A stretch of DNA of 64,000 nucleotides from an uncultured Muribaculaceae bacterium. Its GTDB lineage: Bacteria; Bacteroidota; Bacteroidia; Bacteroidales; Muribaculaceae. A model generated the notes under the pieces. That model had not been told where the DNA came from and made no database searches. It saw only the letters and a program-made list of their open reading frames with translations. Shown piece by piece: positions 52,960 through 62,709 of the stretch. Numbering within the stretch: the first letter of the stretch is position 1; the number at the start of each line of letters is the position of its first letter. The stretch covers positions 124,001 through 188,000 of the forward strand of contig CAJTQV010000004.1 in the NCBI GenBank assembly GCA_910578385.1, written 5' to 3'. A program made the position numbers and the translations under genes.

Positions 52960-54036
52960 ATGAAATTGCAATATATTGCCCTTTCTGCGGCAGTTTTTTC
53001 GATGTCTCTTGCGTCGTGTGGCGACGCCCGGTTCAAGATTGACGGCGAGGTGTACGGTGCCGAAGGCAAGTCGCTCGTGCTGGAGAAGTCTGACTTCCAT
53101 GGCCGCTGGATTCCGGTTGACTCGGTAAAGGTCGGCGACACCGGCAAGTTCTCCATCAAGGCTGATGCTCCGGCCTCGCCCGACGTGTACCGTCTCTCTC
53201 TCGGCGACCGGTTCATCTATCTTCCGGTCGATTCTGTCGAGACTCTGACCCTTACTACTTCCGCCGCCGATTTCGGCTCGAAGTTCACCCTGTCGGGCAC
53301 TCCCCAGGCTGAGCGCATGGCGGCGTTCGAGCAGGAGCTGATGGCTGTCAACGCCACTGACTCGGCTGCCCTCGCATCGTTCAAGCGCGATGTCTATACC
53401 AAGTATATTAAGGATGGACAAGGCTCGATCGTGAGCTATTACGTGCTGACAAAAGTGTTCGACGGCAAGCCTCTCTACAATCCGGCTGATGCCGAGGATG
53501 CCAAGTATTATGCGGCTGTTGCCACACAGTTTGACAACTACCGTCCCGGCGACCCGCATGGACAGATGGTCAAGGATGTCTCGCTCAAGGCTATGCGTGC
53601 CCGCAACTCCGCCAAGGGCAAGAAGAATGTCATCGAGGCCAATGAAATCCGCGTGCTCGACATCGACCTGCCCGACGAGAACGGCAAGAATGTACGCCTG
53701 TCGGACGTGGTGGGCAAAGGTAAGCCGGTCGTTGTAATCTTCTCCATGATGGGTGCATCGGAGTCGCCTGCCTTCAACCGCGAGCTTGCCCGCATATACA
53801 AGGCCAAGGGTGGCTCGGTGGAGTTCTATCAGGTGTCGTTCGACCCGGGACAGTACGAGTGGCGCGAGGCCGCGGCCAACCTGCCGTGGATTACAGTACT
53901 TGACCCCCAGGGCACAAGCTCCAACGCCATAATAGACTATAACGTGGGTTCTCTTCCCGCCGTGTTCATTTATGATGCCAACGGCGATCTCGTGGAGCGT
54001 CCTGAATCTCTGTCTGACCTCGAACGAAAGCTCTGA
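52960..54036 (+). CDS. DUF4369/thioredoxin-fold lipoprotein lacking CXXC
   Basis: The 358-residue protein has a lipobox (MSLASC, Cys20), a DUF4369-like beta-sandwich (about 25-120: IDGEVYGAEGKSLVLEKS) and an AhpC/TSA-type thioredoxin fold (about 215-355: DIDLPDENGKNVRLSDVVGKGKPVVVIFS). Where TlpA/ResA proteins have WCGPC it reads MMGASESPAF, so the redox cysteines are missing. Its role is therefore not classical disulfide exchange. The stop overlaps the start of the next gene. Confidence 0.8.
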   Translation: MKLQYIALSAAVFSMSLASCGDARFKIDGEVYGAEGKSLVLEKSDFHGRWIPVDSVKVGDTGKFSIKADAPASPDVYRLSLGDRFIYLPVDSVETLTLTTSAADFGSKFTLSGTPQAERMAAFEQELMAVNATDSAALASFKRDVYTKYIKDGQGSIVSYYVLTKVFDGKPLYNPADAEDAKYYAAVATQFDNYRPGDPHGQMVKDVSLKAMRARNSAKGKKNVIEANEIRVLDIDLPDENGKNVRLSDVVGKGKPVVVIFSMMGASESPAFNRELARIYKAKGGSVEFYQVSFDPGQYEWREAAANLPWITVLDPQGTSSNAIIDYNVGSLPAVFIYDANGDLVERPESLSDLERKL

Positions 54037-54359
54037 TGGACTGGAAGGAAATGCTCGGGCAGCTGCGTGAGGATCCGTCGCTGCCCCCCGGCGAGGATAC
54101 TCCGGAACCGGCCAGTGAGAAAGCTCCCCGCAAGGACACACTCCGTGTTATCATTGACCGCAAAGGCCGTAAGGGTAAGGTCGCCACGATCGTCGAGGGT
54201 TTCACTGTCGGCGACGATGAGGTTGCCGAAGTCGCCGCCATGCTCAAGCGTAAGCTCGGGGTGGGAGGGAGCTCACGCGGCGGCGAGATTCTCATACAGG
54301 GAGATGCCGCCGACAGGGTGCGCGAATTGCTCGCCAAAGAGGGCTATAAAGTAAAATAA
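54036..54359 (+). CDS. SUI1/YciH-like translation factor
   Basis: The 107-residue protein has an acidic start and a SUI1 domain (LRVIIDRKGRKGKVATIVEGFTVGDDEVAEVAAMLKRKLGVGGSSRGGEILIQGD), the bacterial counterpart of eIF1. YciH influences start-codon fidelity in E. coli. It begins within the stop of the preceding gene and ends 1 bp before the helicase-nuclease gene. Confidence 0.9.
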   Translation: MDWKEMLGQLREDPSLPPGEDTPEPASEKAPRKDTLRVIIDRKGRKGKVATIVEGFTVGDDEVAEVAAMLKRKLGVGGSSRGGEILIQGDAADRVRELLAKEGYKVK

Positions 54360-54360
54360 C

Positions 54361-57300
54361 ATGCTGGATCTGCACAGAGCCTCGGCCGGGTCGGGCAAGA
54401 CATATACCCTCGCCAAGAAGTACATCTGGTATCTGATCACAATCAGTCCGGAGGGTGCTCCGCGCCGTCTGCGCACCGATGCCGAGCTTGCCGATTCGGC
54501 GCATCATATTCTTGCTGTGACCTTTACCAACAAGGCCACAAACGAGATGCAGCTCCGAATCGTCGATAAGCTCTTCGAACTGGCCACGCGTGCGCCGGAA
54601 TGGAAGAAAGACCGGTCCGGCGTGTCGCGGATTGTCGCTCCCGACTATATGGGCGACTTCACTACGACACTTCATGAGGGGCCGGAGCGTGTGGCGGCAG
54701 TCTGTCGGAAGGCTCTGTCGATTCTGCTTGAGAATTATTCAGATTTCAAGGTCTCGACCATCGACTCCTTCTTTCAGCTTGTGCTCCGCACCTTCGCCTA
54801 TGAGTCGGAACTCAACGATACATATCAGGTGGAGCTGGATTCGGAATTTCTGTCGCAGGTTGGCGTTGACGGCACTCTTGAGGAAATAGATGCCAATTCC
54901 TCTGACCATCATACCCCATACTGGATCCGTAAACTGATGGACCGTGGCGAAAGCAAATGGAACATCTTTACGCGAAAATATTCCACTGACAGTTTCGGTG
55001 CGAATCCATATCTCGATTTCGTCAAGTCGGTGTGCCGCCTCGAAAACGAGGAGTACAAAATGATCCGCGACGAGGTGGAGGATTATTTCCGCTCCGGTCC
55101 CGATTTCATAACTCTTTACGAGGATCTGGCCGCGAAATATGAGACACCGGTGCGCCGCGCGTTTCTCGCCATGCGCCGGGAATGTGCGGAGATGTACCGC
55201 ATGTTGCCCGAAGATTTGCTTCAGGCAGGTTCGCGTACAGCGGTAGGACAGCTTGTTACGCGACTCCGCAAGCTCGCCACTGCTCCCAAGAACGGCTGGA
55301 ACCGTGCCCCCGATGATACAATACATAAGTATTTTTCGGAAGAATATCTCGCCAAGCCGGTTGTTGTCAAGGCTCTCAAGTCTTTCGATGCCGCGGCGAT
55401 CACGGCGGGTGTGATGCGTTGCGCTGAGGCTTTCGCCGGGTTTGAACAGGCATGGAACGACGAGACTTTCCAGCATTGGCGTCTGTATGCTGTCAATCTC
55501 CCTTATCTGGCACTGTTCAGCATCGTTTCGCGCAAGCGGCAGGATTACCTGAACGAGACCAATGCCGTTGAACTCGGAGAGACTTCCATGATTCTGCGCG
55601 GTGTGATCGGCGACAGCGACGCACCGTTCATCTACGAGCGTCTGGGCACATATCTGAATCACTTCCTGATTGATGAGTTTCAGGATACTTCTCGTCTTCA
55701 ATGGGAGAATCTGCGTCCTCTGCTTGTGGAGAGCATGAGCCGCGACAACGACAACCTCATAATTGGCGATGCCAAGCAAAGTATCTACCGCTTCCGAAAC
55801 GCCGATCCCTCGCTCATAACCTCGGTGGTGCCTGAGCAGTTTGGCGATTCGGTCAACAGTCTCGGCTCGCGTCCGGAGGAGAACACCAACTACCGCAGCC
55901 GCCTGCGGGTGGTGCAGTTCAACAACTCTTTTTTCGAATATCTTGCCTCGCGCCTGGACCGTGAGGCTGCCCTGACCAATGGCGCGAGAAGAATGTTCGG
56001 CCCGCTCTACAGCAATGTCGTGCAGACTCCGTTCAAGACCGCACCCGAAGGCTATGTGGAGGTAACACTTCCCGGACCGAAGCAGAAAGATTTTGGCGAG
56101 TATGTGCTGGCTCGTGTGCCGGAACTGGTCAAATCGCTGACCGCCCGTGGGTACCGTCAGAAAGATATAGCTGTCCTTGTATCGTCCAACCGCGATGGCG
56201 AGGCGGTCATCAAGTCGTTTGTAGACTACAACGCCGGCCTTGACGGTGATGGCGAGGAAATCCGCTTCGTGAGCGAGCAGTCGCTTAAGGTCGCCGGTTC
56301 GCGTGCTGTCAAGATTGTGCTCGGCGTACTTGAGAACATGGCCCGTGGCTTTAATCCGGAAATACGCGAGGGGGAGGAGCGTGTCAAGAAAGGTGTCGGC
56401 ACATGGGCGGAGATGGAATCGAGTTTCAAGTTTTTCGCCATGGGACGCGAGGGTGAGACGATGCCCGAGATCCTTGACGCTTATCTTGATGAGCGTCCCG
56501 ATATGGAACGCCTCAGTGCCGTGCTCGACCGCCTTCAGTCGCTTGCCATCCCTGCAATAGTAGAGGCTGTGGTAGCCTCGTTCATACCCGATTCGCTCAG
56601 GCAGATGGATGCCGTCTACCTGTCGGCTTTCCAGGACCTCGTGCTTGAATACTGCGACGGACACCCGACCGATATCGGCTCCTTCCTGAAATGGTGGGAG
56701 CGCAAGAGCCGCACGGCCTCCATTTCCTCGCCCGAGGATACAGACGCGGTGCAGGTGCTGACCGTACACAAGTCGAAAGGACTTGAATATGACTGCGTGA
56801 TAATACCCTTTGCCGACTGGAACTTTGCCGACAGCGTAAGCTCGTTCAAGAAGGAGTGGCGATGGGTGCGCCCCATGCTTGTGAGTCACCCCGACATTGA
56901 GATGCCCCCGTACATCCCTGTCGAGACGACCGACGCGCTCGAATCGACGCGCCACCGCGACCTTCTTTACGAATATTATGACATGGTTAAGATGGATGCT
57001 CTCAATTCGGCCTATGTCGCTTTCACGCGTGCAGGACGCGAGCTTTACATCTTCAGCGATGACCGTAACGCACTTTCCGGTTCGTCGGGTAAGTCCAAGT
57101 CTGGCGATGACCTGAACGGCATGACTCCGGAATATTTCAAACTGGGACGTTACCTGTATGAATTCGTGAATGGACTGTCAGTCCGCATGGAGGGTGTGCC
57201 CAACACGGATCTCGCCAGGTTGGAGGCTGATGTTGTTTCCGAGGAAATGCCGGCTGATGAAACCTCTCCATATGTGGCGCGAGCCGGAGTTCTTCCGGAT

Positions 57301-57897
57301 GAAGTGTCGCGCAAGAATAATGGCGAGGGAAATGATGCTGTTGTGATCGGTGACTACCGTTCGGTGGTGCCGGGTGGAGAGGAACTCAAATACCGTCAGG
57401 GAGATTTGCCCGATGTCATTGAGGCTGCAGATGTAGAGGATGACGAGGACCCTGCTGACCTTGACCCACGTTCGGAGGGCAATATAAAGCATGCTGTTCT
57501 TGAACTTGTGCGTGTGCCCGATGACCTGCACCATGCCGTGCGTCATCTCTGCATAACGGGACTCATACCGCTGCATATGGCTGAGGAGATTGAGAAGTCG
57601 CTGCGTGCCGGACTCGAAAAGCCGACCGTGTCGCGTTGGTTCGACGGCAAGGCACGTGTAATCAACGAACGCCCCATCTTGAAGGCGGGGCAGGTGTCGC
57701 GCCGTCCCGACCGCATCCTTGTCTATCCGGACGGACACGCCGAGGTGGTAGACTACAAATTCGGCAAATACGACACCAAAGGAAAATACCGTCGTCAGAT
57801 AAGCGGCTACGTCCGCCGTCTGGCCGAGACCGGCATGTACACCAACGTCGAGGGTTACCTCTGGTACGTCAACGCCGACATCATCGAGAAAGTGTAA
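54361..57897 (+). CDS. addA: AddA/RecB-like UvrD helicase-nuclease
   Basis: The 1178-residue protein carries all superfamily 1A helicase motifs: Walker A ASAGSGKTY, FTNKATNEMQ, DEFQDTSRLQ, GDAKQSIYRFR, NYRSRLRVVQ, VHKSKGLEYD and VAFTRAGRELYIF. The C-terminal PD-(D/E)XK nuclease has RRPDRILVYPDGHAEVVDYKFG with Asp and DYK. It acts in double-strand break resection and recombination. The AddB partner that normally lies next to it is not in the window. It is the third gene of a tight operon with the lipoprotein and YciH genes. Confidence 0.85.
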   Translation: MLDLHRASAGSGKTYTLAKKYIWYLITISPEGAPRRLRTDAELADSAHHILAVTFTNKATNEMQLRIVDKLFELATRAPEWKKDRSGVSRIVAPDYMGDFTTTLHEGPERVAAVCRKALSILLENYSDFKVSTIDSFFQLVLRTFAYESELNDTYQVELDSEFLSQVGVDGTLEEIDANSSDHHTPYWIRKLMDRGESKWNIFTRKYSTDSFGANPYLDFVKSVCRLENEEYKMIRDEVEDYFRSGPDFITLYEDLAAKYETPVRRAFLAMRRECAEMYRMLPEDLLQAGSRTAVGQLVTRLRKLATAPKNGWNRAPDDTIHKYFSEEYLAKPVVVKALKSFDAAAITAGVMRCAEAFAGFEQAWNDETFQHWRLYAVNLPYLALFSIVSRKRQDYLNETNAVELGETSMILRGVIGDSDAPFIYERLGTYLNHFLIDEFQDTSRLQWENLRPLLVESMSRDNDNLIIGDAKQSIYRFRNADPSLITSVVPEQFGDSVNSLGSRPEENTNYRSRLRVVQFNNSFFEYLASRLDREAALTNGARRMFGPLYSNVVQTPFKTAPEGYVEVTLPGPKQKDFGEYVLARVPELVKSLTARGYRQKDIAVLVSSNRDGEAVIKSFVDYNAGLDGDGEEIRFVSEQSLKVAGSRAVKIVLGVLENMARGFNPEIREGEERVKKGVGTWAEMESSFKFFAMGREGETMPEILDAYLDERPDMERLSAVLDRLQSLAIPAIVEAVVASFIPDSLRQMDAVYLSAFQDLVLEYCDGHPTDIGSFLKWWERKSRTASISSPEDTDAVQVLTVHKSKGLEYDCVIIPFADWNFADSVSSFKKEWRWVRPMLVSHPDIEMPPYIPVETTDALESTRHRDLLYEYYDMVKMDALNSAYVAFTRAGRELYIFSDDRNALSGSSGKSKSGDDLNGMTPEYFKLGRYLYEFVNGLSVRMEGVPNTDLARLEADVVSEEMPADETSPYVARAGVLPDEVSRKNNGEGNDAVVIGDYRSVVPGGEELKYRQGDLPDVIEAADVEDDEDPADLDPRSEGNIKHAVLELVRVPDDLHHAVRHLCITGLIPLHMAEEIEKSLRAGLEKPTVSRWFDGKARVINERPILKAGQVSRRPDRILVYPDGHAEVVDYKFGKYDTKGKYRRQISGYVRRLAETGMYTNVEGYLWYVNADIIEKV

Positions 57898-57920
57898 ACT
57901 GAGGTTATGTCGTAGATAAG

Positions 57921-57952
57921 ATAAGGGCCGATTCGCAGGAATCGGCCCTTAT
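57921..57952. terminator. Bidirectional terminator after addA
   Basis: A 14-bp perfect stem (ATAAGGGCCGATTC and complement) with a GCAG loop lies between the convergent helicase gene and the gene at 57972. Confidence 0.75.
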
Positions 57953-57971
57953 TGGGGATTGTATTGTCTTA

Positions 57972-59780
57972 TCAGTTGGCGCCGGGGCCACGGAGCTGGG
58001 TCAGCTCACCGGTCATCGGGTCGAACTTGTACATGTACAGCTCTGATGTAGCTGCACCGTCATAACCGAATAAGAACAGCAGATAGGGGTTGAAGATTCT
58101 GGAATCGGTATCATAATCATAGTCAGAGCCGAAGTTGAAATATGATTCCTTCGTGCCTTCATGGAGCGTCAGATATTTCCCATAACCCTCTACCCAGTCT
58201 GTCATGAATTCGTCGTCCGTCATGGCGAGAGTGCGGTCTGAGACTCTTGTCTTGTCAAGCACATACTTCATTTCTGGATTCGAAGGAACAATCTTGAAGT
58301 TGAGCATGCGGTACCATTGCTCCTCCAGCTGTTCCTCGACGAAAGTTTCTGTGTCGAAAGTGACATCAAATGTCATCTTCTCCTCAGGAGCCTTGGCAGT
58401 GTAATTTATCTCCTGGATTGCAGTAGTGGGGTTGCCATATTCGTTGACACCGAAAAGATAGAATGTATACTCCTTGTCGGCCATCATCACCTTGCCGTTG
58501 AAGCAGTTGTTGACGCTGCTGAGCGATTGGGCACCTGTGAATACATAAGGATTGCCTTCACCCGGCTCCATGTTGAGCTGGTTCATGCTACAGAGTGTGT
58601 AGATTGAACGTGTGTATTGCTGGAGGGGATTGCTTACGGTTCCCTTGTCGGCCATGAACACCATGTAGCGTGTGTTCTCGTCCGACGGAGTGATGTTCAG
58701 ATTAATCTCGGATGCTGATACTTCCTCGGTAGTTACAGTGAATGTGCATTCATCAGTTACTTCGGGGTAGGGAACTGTCAGTTTCTCGCTGACAACCGGA
58801 GTAGATGTGCGGACACCATATTCACAGCCGACGGCCATCAGATAATAGCTGTCGCCGGGGCAGAGCTGCTTGCTGGTCGACTCAGCTTCGTGAATGTAAG
58901 TCACTTTGTCCCAGTCGCCGTCTCCGTAGTTGTAGATTGAATATTCGAGCAGGCTGATCTGTGTGTCGGCTGTCGCTTCCGGATTTGAGATATTCATGCT
59001 TCCCTCGGGTATGAGGAAGAGGCAGAACGGCTCGTCGTCGGTAGTCGTGACTTTGCCTGTGATGAAGTTGCAGTCCATATCATAGGTCAGGTCGTAGTCA
59101 ACGTCGCGGATTTCGATGGTCTTGGCAGTCACTTTCTGGAATGCCACGTCGTGGTCGAGTATCAGACCATCTTCTTTTGAGATGTCTCCCTCGTAGATAT
59201 ATGCCACGTATTCACGTCCCGGCATTGCGAACATTTCTTCTGTTGTCGAGGGGAACCATGTGATCTTGTTCTGACCCTTGAATGTGAAAACCTGATCCGG
59301 TCTGAGATCCTTGACCTCTTTGTCAAGACTGTTTGCGAACTGGTTGACCAGTGTCTTCTCATAATTGAGGATCACCTCGTGGTATTCATGCTCGCTCTTT
59401 CCCTGGAAATATTCAATCGGGAGAGCTCCGAAAGAATAACCTTTCTCCGGGTCTGAACAATTGGTGTGGAGAGTGATGCACATGTGGTGTACCTCCGCAT
59501 CCAGTTCAAGCGATGAGGGAAGAAGACCTTTCACCCACTTCATGCTTGAGATTTTATCCATCTCCCAGCTTGCGCTCTCGCCCGATTTGTAATTTACCTT
59601 GAATGTATTGAATCCTTCGGTTTCCTCGCTGTTGTTGAGAACGCGCATGTCCTCTATGTCGTCAACCCAGACCTTGGTGGTGCGGGCGCCGATTTTAAGC
59701 TGTATTCTGTCTGAGTTTGCAAGAAGGATCATTGGGGCGGCGATTGCACATGCCGCGATTGCCATCGTTGTCTTTCTCAT
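57972..59780 (-). CDS. Large secreted protein of unknown function
   Basis: The start at 59780 (MRKTTMAIAACAIAAPMILLA) gives a clear signal peptide; the longer frame to 59831 would run into the preceding gene. About 602 residues, mostly beta-rich, with repeated fibronectin-like stretches (YTFYLFGVNEYGNPTTA, ENTRYMVFMADKGTV, YYLMAVGCEYGVRTSTPVVS). I do not recognise a named family. It lies 2 bp after the small secreted protein gene and starts with a related segment (IQLKIGARTTKVWVDDIEDMRVLNN), so the two probably act together. Confidence 0.7.
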   Translation of the reverse strand: MRKTTMAIAACAIAAPMILLANSDRIQLKIGARTTKVWVDDIEDMRVLNNSEETEGFNTFKVNYKSGESASWEMDKISSMKWVKGLLPSSLELDAEVHHMCITLHTNCSDPEKGYSFGALPIEYFQGKSEHEYHEVILNYEKTLVNQFANSLDKEVKDLRPDQVFTFKGQNKITWFPSTTEEMFAMPGREYVAYIYEGDISKEDGLILDHDVAFQKVTAKTIEIRDVDYDLTYDMDCNFITGKVTTTDDEPFCLFLIPEGSMNISNPEATADTQISLLEYSIYNYGDGDWDKVTYIHEAESTSKQLCPGDSYYLMAVGCEYGVRTSTPVVSEKLTVPYPEVTDECTFTVTTEEVSASEINLNITPSDENTRYMVFMADKGTVSNPLQQYTRSIYTLCSMNQLNMEPGEGNPYVFTGAQSLSSVNNCFNGKVMMADKEYTFYLFGVNEYGNPTTAIQEINYTAKAPEEKMTFDVTFDTETFVEEQLEEQWYRMLNFKIVPSNPEMKYVLDKTRVSDRTLAMTDDEFMTDWVEGYGKYLTLHEGTKESYFNFGSDYDYDTDSRIFNPYLLFLFGYDGAATSELYMYKFDPMTGELTQLRGPGAN

Positions 59781-59782
59781 GG

Positions 59783-60244
59783 TTACTTCACGTTGATTTT
59801 GTATGACATTCCGTTGACACTCACTATACATACACCTTTGGGCAGCGTGCTGAGGTCGAGCCTCCAGTCACCTTCTGCGGCATATGTGGCCAGACATACT
59901 CCGTCTGTGCGGAATACCTGGACAGCAGTTCCTGCCGGAAGACCGCAGAATGCAAGGTATCCATCTTGCTGTACCGGGTCGGCTGTAATGGCATCGACCG
60001 ATGAGATTTCGTTATCGAACTCGAAAGAGGCGATTTTCTCGCGCGGAACGTCTATCGTCTCGGCCACGCCCTCGATGTGAAGGTCCGTGTCTGTGAATGT
60101 GGCCTTGAACTCTTCAGTCAGATTGACTGTGACCTGCGTGTCGTCCTGTAAGTGGATTAGCAGACTCTTGTAGTTCGCCGCTGTCGCGGAGAGCGTTCCC
60201 ACTGTAAGGAGCGACAGCGCAAGATGACGGTAGAATTTACTCAT
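59783..60244 (-). CDS. Small secreted protein with sorting-domain-like C-terminus
   Basis: The start at 60244 (MSKFYRHLALSLLTVGTLSATAA) gives a signal peptide; in-frame Met at 60283 is less likely. The 153-residue protein has a domain (YKSLLIHLQDDTQVTVNLTEEFKATFTD ... IASFEFD) and a C-terminal tail (LPAGTAVQVFRTDGVCLATY, LPKGVCIVSVNGMSYKINV). The tail resembles the beta-sandwich sorting domains of Bacteroidota secreted proteins. It forms an operon with the gene at 57972. A TAACTTTA box (60330-60337, minus strand) may be the promoter. Confidence 0.65.
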   Translation of the reverse strand: MSKFYRHLALSLLTVGTLSATAANYKSLLIHLQDDTQVTVNLTEEFKATFTDTDLHIEGVAETIDVPREKIASFEFDNEISSVDAITADPVQQDGYLAFCGLPAGTAVQVFRTDGVCLATYAAEGDWRLDLSTLPKGVCIVSVNGMSYKINVK

Positions 60245-60523
60245 AATGTTGTTATTTAGTTTTTCCTCTCTTGTTTTTGTCAAGACGAGAATGATTGTTG
60301 GAATTTGCCTTGTGTTTTGTTTGTGACGGTAAAGTTAATCATAAATTGTAGACAAGCAAGAAGAAAATGAACAATTGATACTTTTATTTGATTTAAATCA
60401 AAAAATGTACCGCCAATTCTAAAATAAACGATGTGGTGACTTAAATTTTAAGTTGGTTTCATGATGTCTGTACCCCGTTTGGCGCGGCACCTCTGAAAAT
60501 TAATGGCTCAAATGGCGTGGCGA

Positions 60524-60555
60524 TTTGCAAATCAGCGCGAAATGTCTTAAATTTG
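60524..60555 (+). promoter_or_regulatory. Promoter of gldE
   Basis: TTTG (60524-60527) and TAAATTTG (60548-60555) are 20 bp apart. A start near 60562 lies downstream of the first in-frame ATG at 60517 and so argues for the TTG start at 60580. Confidence 0.6.
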
Positions 60556-60579
60556 CATCCGAATCAATATCACACAAAA

Positions 60580-61956
60580 TTGGATACAGACCCTTTGCCG
60601 GCCACGCCGCTGCTCAATATACTGAACATACTGCTCTCTCAAGACATTCCCGCAATTCAGTTCCATGCACCCCCGGGTTGGGTGGCATGGTCTTTTCTCA
60701 TGCTTGTCGTGGTGATGTGTCTCGCTCTCTCAGCCTTTGTGTCGGGTAGCGAAATCGCCTATTTCGGCCTCTCTCCGCAGGAGGTCGATGAGCTTGAGGA
60801 ATCGGAGGAACGCAGTGACATGGCAGCCTTCAAGCTGATCCGCAACTCGGAGCGGCTGTTAGCTACTATCCTTATCGCCAACAATCTTGTGAATATCACC
60901 ATGGTCGTTGTGCTCACTTTCTCCATCAGCCAGGTCACGACTTTTAACTCGACTCTCGTCAATTTTCTTGTTCAGACGGTCTTCATGACTTTCCTGCTTC
61001 TGTTGTTCGGCGAGATTTTTCCCAAGCTGGTGGCTCGCGGACGCACCATGAAGTGGGTTCGCATGTCGGCCTCGGGTGTTACCGCGCTATACAAGATTTT
61101 CGGCCCCATTGCCAAGCTGATGGTGAAGTCTACGTTTATAGTGAACCGTATCATCACCAAGAAGGAGGAGAATATCTCGACCGACGAGCTTGAGAAGGCT
61201 CTTGAGATTTCGGATGTGCAGGAGGGCAAGGACAAGGAGATGCTTGAGGGTATTCTCTCGTTCGGCGAACGCGAGGCCCGCGAGGTGATGATCTCACGCG
61301 TGGATGTCACCTCGCTCGAACTTCATGATACATGGGAGGAAGCTATGGGCGTGATTCTCGACTCCGGCTATTCCCGTATCCCGGTCTACGACACCACTCA
61401 GGATTCAATAAAAGGTATTCTGTACAGCAAGGACCTTCTGCCGTATATCGGTAAAAAGGACCGCCCCGAATGGCAGTCGCTCATACGCGAGGCTTATTTT
61501 GTGCCTGAGTCGCGTATGCTCGGTGACCTGCTTGAGGATTTCCGCAAGCGCAAGATGCACATAGCAATCGTTATTGACGAATATGGCTGCACGCAGGGAA
61601 TCGTTACCCTTGAGGACATAATAGAGGAGATTGTGGGCGACATCGACGATGAATACGATGAGGCCGACCGGCTCTACCGCAAGGTAGCTCCCGACACATA
61701 TATCTTCGAGGCCAAAGTTCCTATTGCCGACTTCTGCCGCGCTCTTGACATTGAGGAGGAGGAGCTGGGAGACATCGGCGATGCCGAGACACTTGCCGGC
61801 CTTCTTCTGGAGATGAAGGGAGATTTCCCGACACCTAAGGAGGTGTTCGAGCGTGGAGGCCTGCGCATGCAGGTAATCCAGATGGAGAAACACCGCATTG
61901 TCAAGGTGAAGGTAACCGTTTCGGCATCAGCTCCCGCCGCCGGCGCGGATAAATAA
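60580..61956 (+). CDS. gldE: GldE-like CNNM/CBS membrane protein
   Basis: From the TTG at 60580 the protein begins (M)DTDPLPATPLLN and has about 458 residues. It has a CNNM-type transmembrane domain (about 45-180: FVSGSEIAYFGLSPQEVDELEE, FGEIFPKLVA), two CBS domains (about 215-350: REVMISRVDVTSLEL, IVIDEYGCTQGIVTLEDIIEEIVGDI) and a CorC-type C-terminal domain. It is named for gliding genes, but the family is linked to divalent cation transport. The phosphopantetheinyl transferase gene follows by 21 bp. The ATG at 60517 gives a longer alternative upstream of the promoter. Confidence 0.8.
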   Translation: MDTDPLPATPLLNILNILLSQDIPAIQFHAPPGWVAWSFLMLVVVMCLALSAFVSGSEIAYFGLSPQEVDELEESEERSDMAAFKLIRNSERLLATILIANNLVNITMVVVLTFSISQVTTFNSTLVNFLVQTVFMTFLLLLFGEIFPKLVARGRTMKWVRMSASGVTALYKIFGPIAKLMVKSTFIVNRIITKKEENISTDELEKALEISDVQEGKDKEMLEGILSFGEREAREVMISRVDVTSLELHDTWEEAMGVILDSGYSRIPVYDTTQDSIKGILYSKDLLPYIGKKDRPEWQSLIREAYFVPESRMLGDLLEDFRKRKMHIAIVIDEYGCTQGIVTLEDIIEEIVGDIDDEYDEADRLYRKVAPDTYIFEAKVPIADFCRALDIEEEELGDIGDAETLAGLLLEMKGDFPTPKEVFERGGLRMQVIQMEKHRIVKVKVTVSASAPAAGADK

Positions 61957-61977
61957 GGATTTTAACCAGTCATAAAG

Positions 61978-62688
61978 ATGGAACATATATATTGGAGGCA
62001 CCCGACAGTGCCCGGAATCAAGGTCGAGGAGGTCAGCGGCGAGCATTCCGCAGGCGCGGCCAAAGTGTGGCTTGAGATGGCGCGTCAGGTATATTGTGAG
62101 AATGGGCGCGAGGCATATCGTGAGATTGGTCATTTCAAGTCGGGCGCACCTTTCTTGTATGGCGAGACTTCCCGTATTTCTATAACTCATTGTGACGGTC
62201 TGTTGGCTGTGGCCACATTACCGCCGACACCTGAGGTTGACCTCGACCGGTTTACCGAACGGGCCGCCTTGGGAATCGATGCCGAGCGGGCGGATCGTGA
62301 GCAGGTGTTGAAAATTCGTGAACGCTTCCTGTCCGATCCGGAGCTTGAGATGATACCGGCCGATGACCTGTTGCTCAATGTCCAGGCTTGGACGGTAAAA
62401 GAGGCGGCCTACAAGGCGGCGCTTGCAACAGGTGTTGACTTCCGGAACGAGATCTGCATCAAATGTCTTCCGAAGCTGGCTCCCCCCACTCCCGTGTATG
62501 ACCACAAGGAATTCGGCGTGCCCGAAAATGCAAAAGAACTCCCCGGAGAGTTCTTCGGGGAGGTTACTGTGGAAAGCGACGGAAACGTAGAGGCATTCAG
62601 AATCTATTCATATATGTCGGACGAGTGTGTCGTCTCTCTATGCTACGCGCCGCGCTGCGCTAAATTCGGCAAGTCAGCTCTTGCATAG
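61978..62688 (+). CDS. 4'-phosphopantetheinyl transferase superfamily protein
   Basis: The 236-residue protein shows the Sfp-like motifs GIDAERADREQVLKI (Asp and Glu metal ligands) and WTVKEAAYKAAL (the WxxKEAxxK motif). It should transfer phosphopantetheine from CoA to acyl or peptidyl carrier proteins. The gldE-transferase pair is common in Bacteroidales. Confidence 0.85.
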   Translation: MEHIYWRHPTVPGIKVEEVSGEHSAGAAKVWLEMARQVYCENGREAYREIGHFKSGAPFLYGETSRISITHCDGLLAVATLPPTPEVDLDRFTERAALGIDAERADREQVLKIRERFLSDPELEMIPADDLLLNVQAWTVKEAAYKAALATGVDFRNEICIKCLPKLAPPTPVYDHKEFGVPENAKELPGEFFGEVTVESDGNVEAFRIYSYMSDECVVSLCYAPRCAKFGKSALA

Positions 62689-62709
62689 AGCCGGCGGATT
62701 TGTGGCTTT

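Noticed and set aside
52918..54141. Open frame of 407 codons on the minus strand
   Set aside because: Antisense to the thioredoxin-fold lipoprotein gene, which has a lipobox, a promoter and coupled neighbours.
54739..56955. Open frame of 738 codons on the minus strand
   Set aside because: It lies antisense within the helicase-nuclease gene, which has all family motifs. The antisense protein has no recognisable domain or signal and is explained by codon bias.
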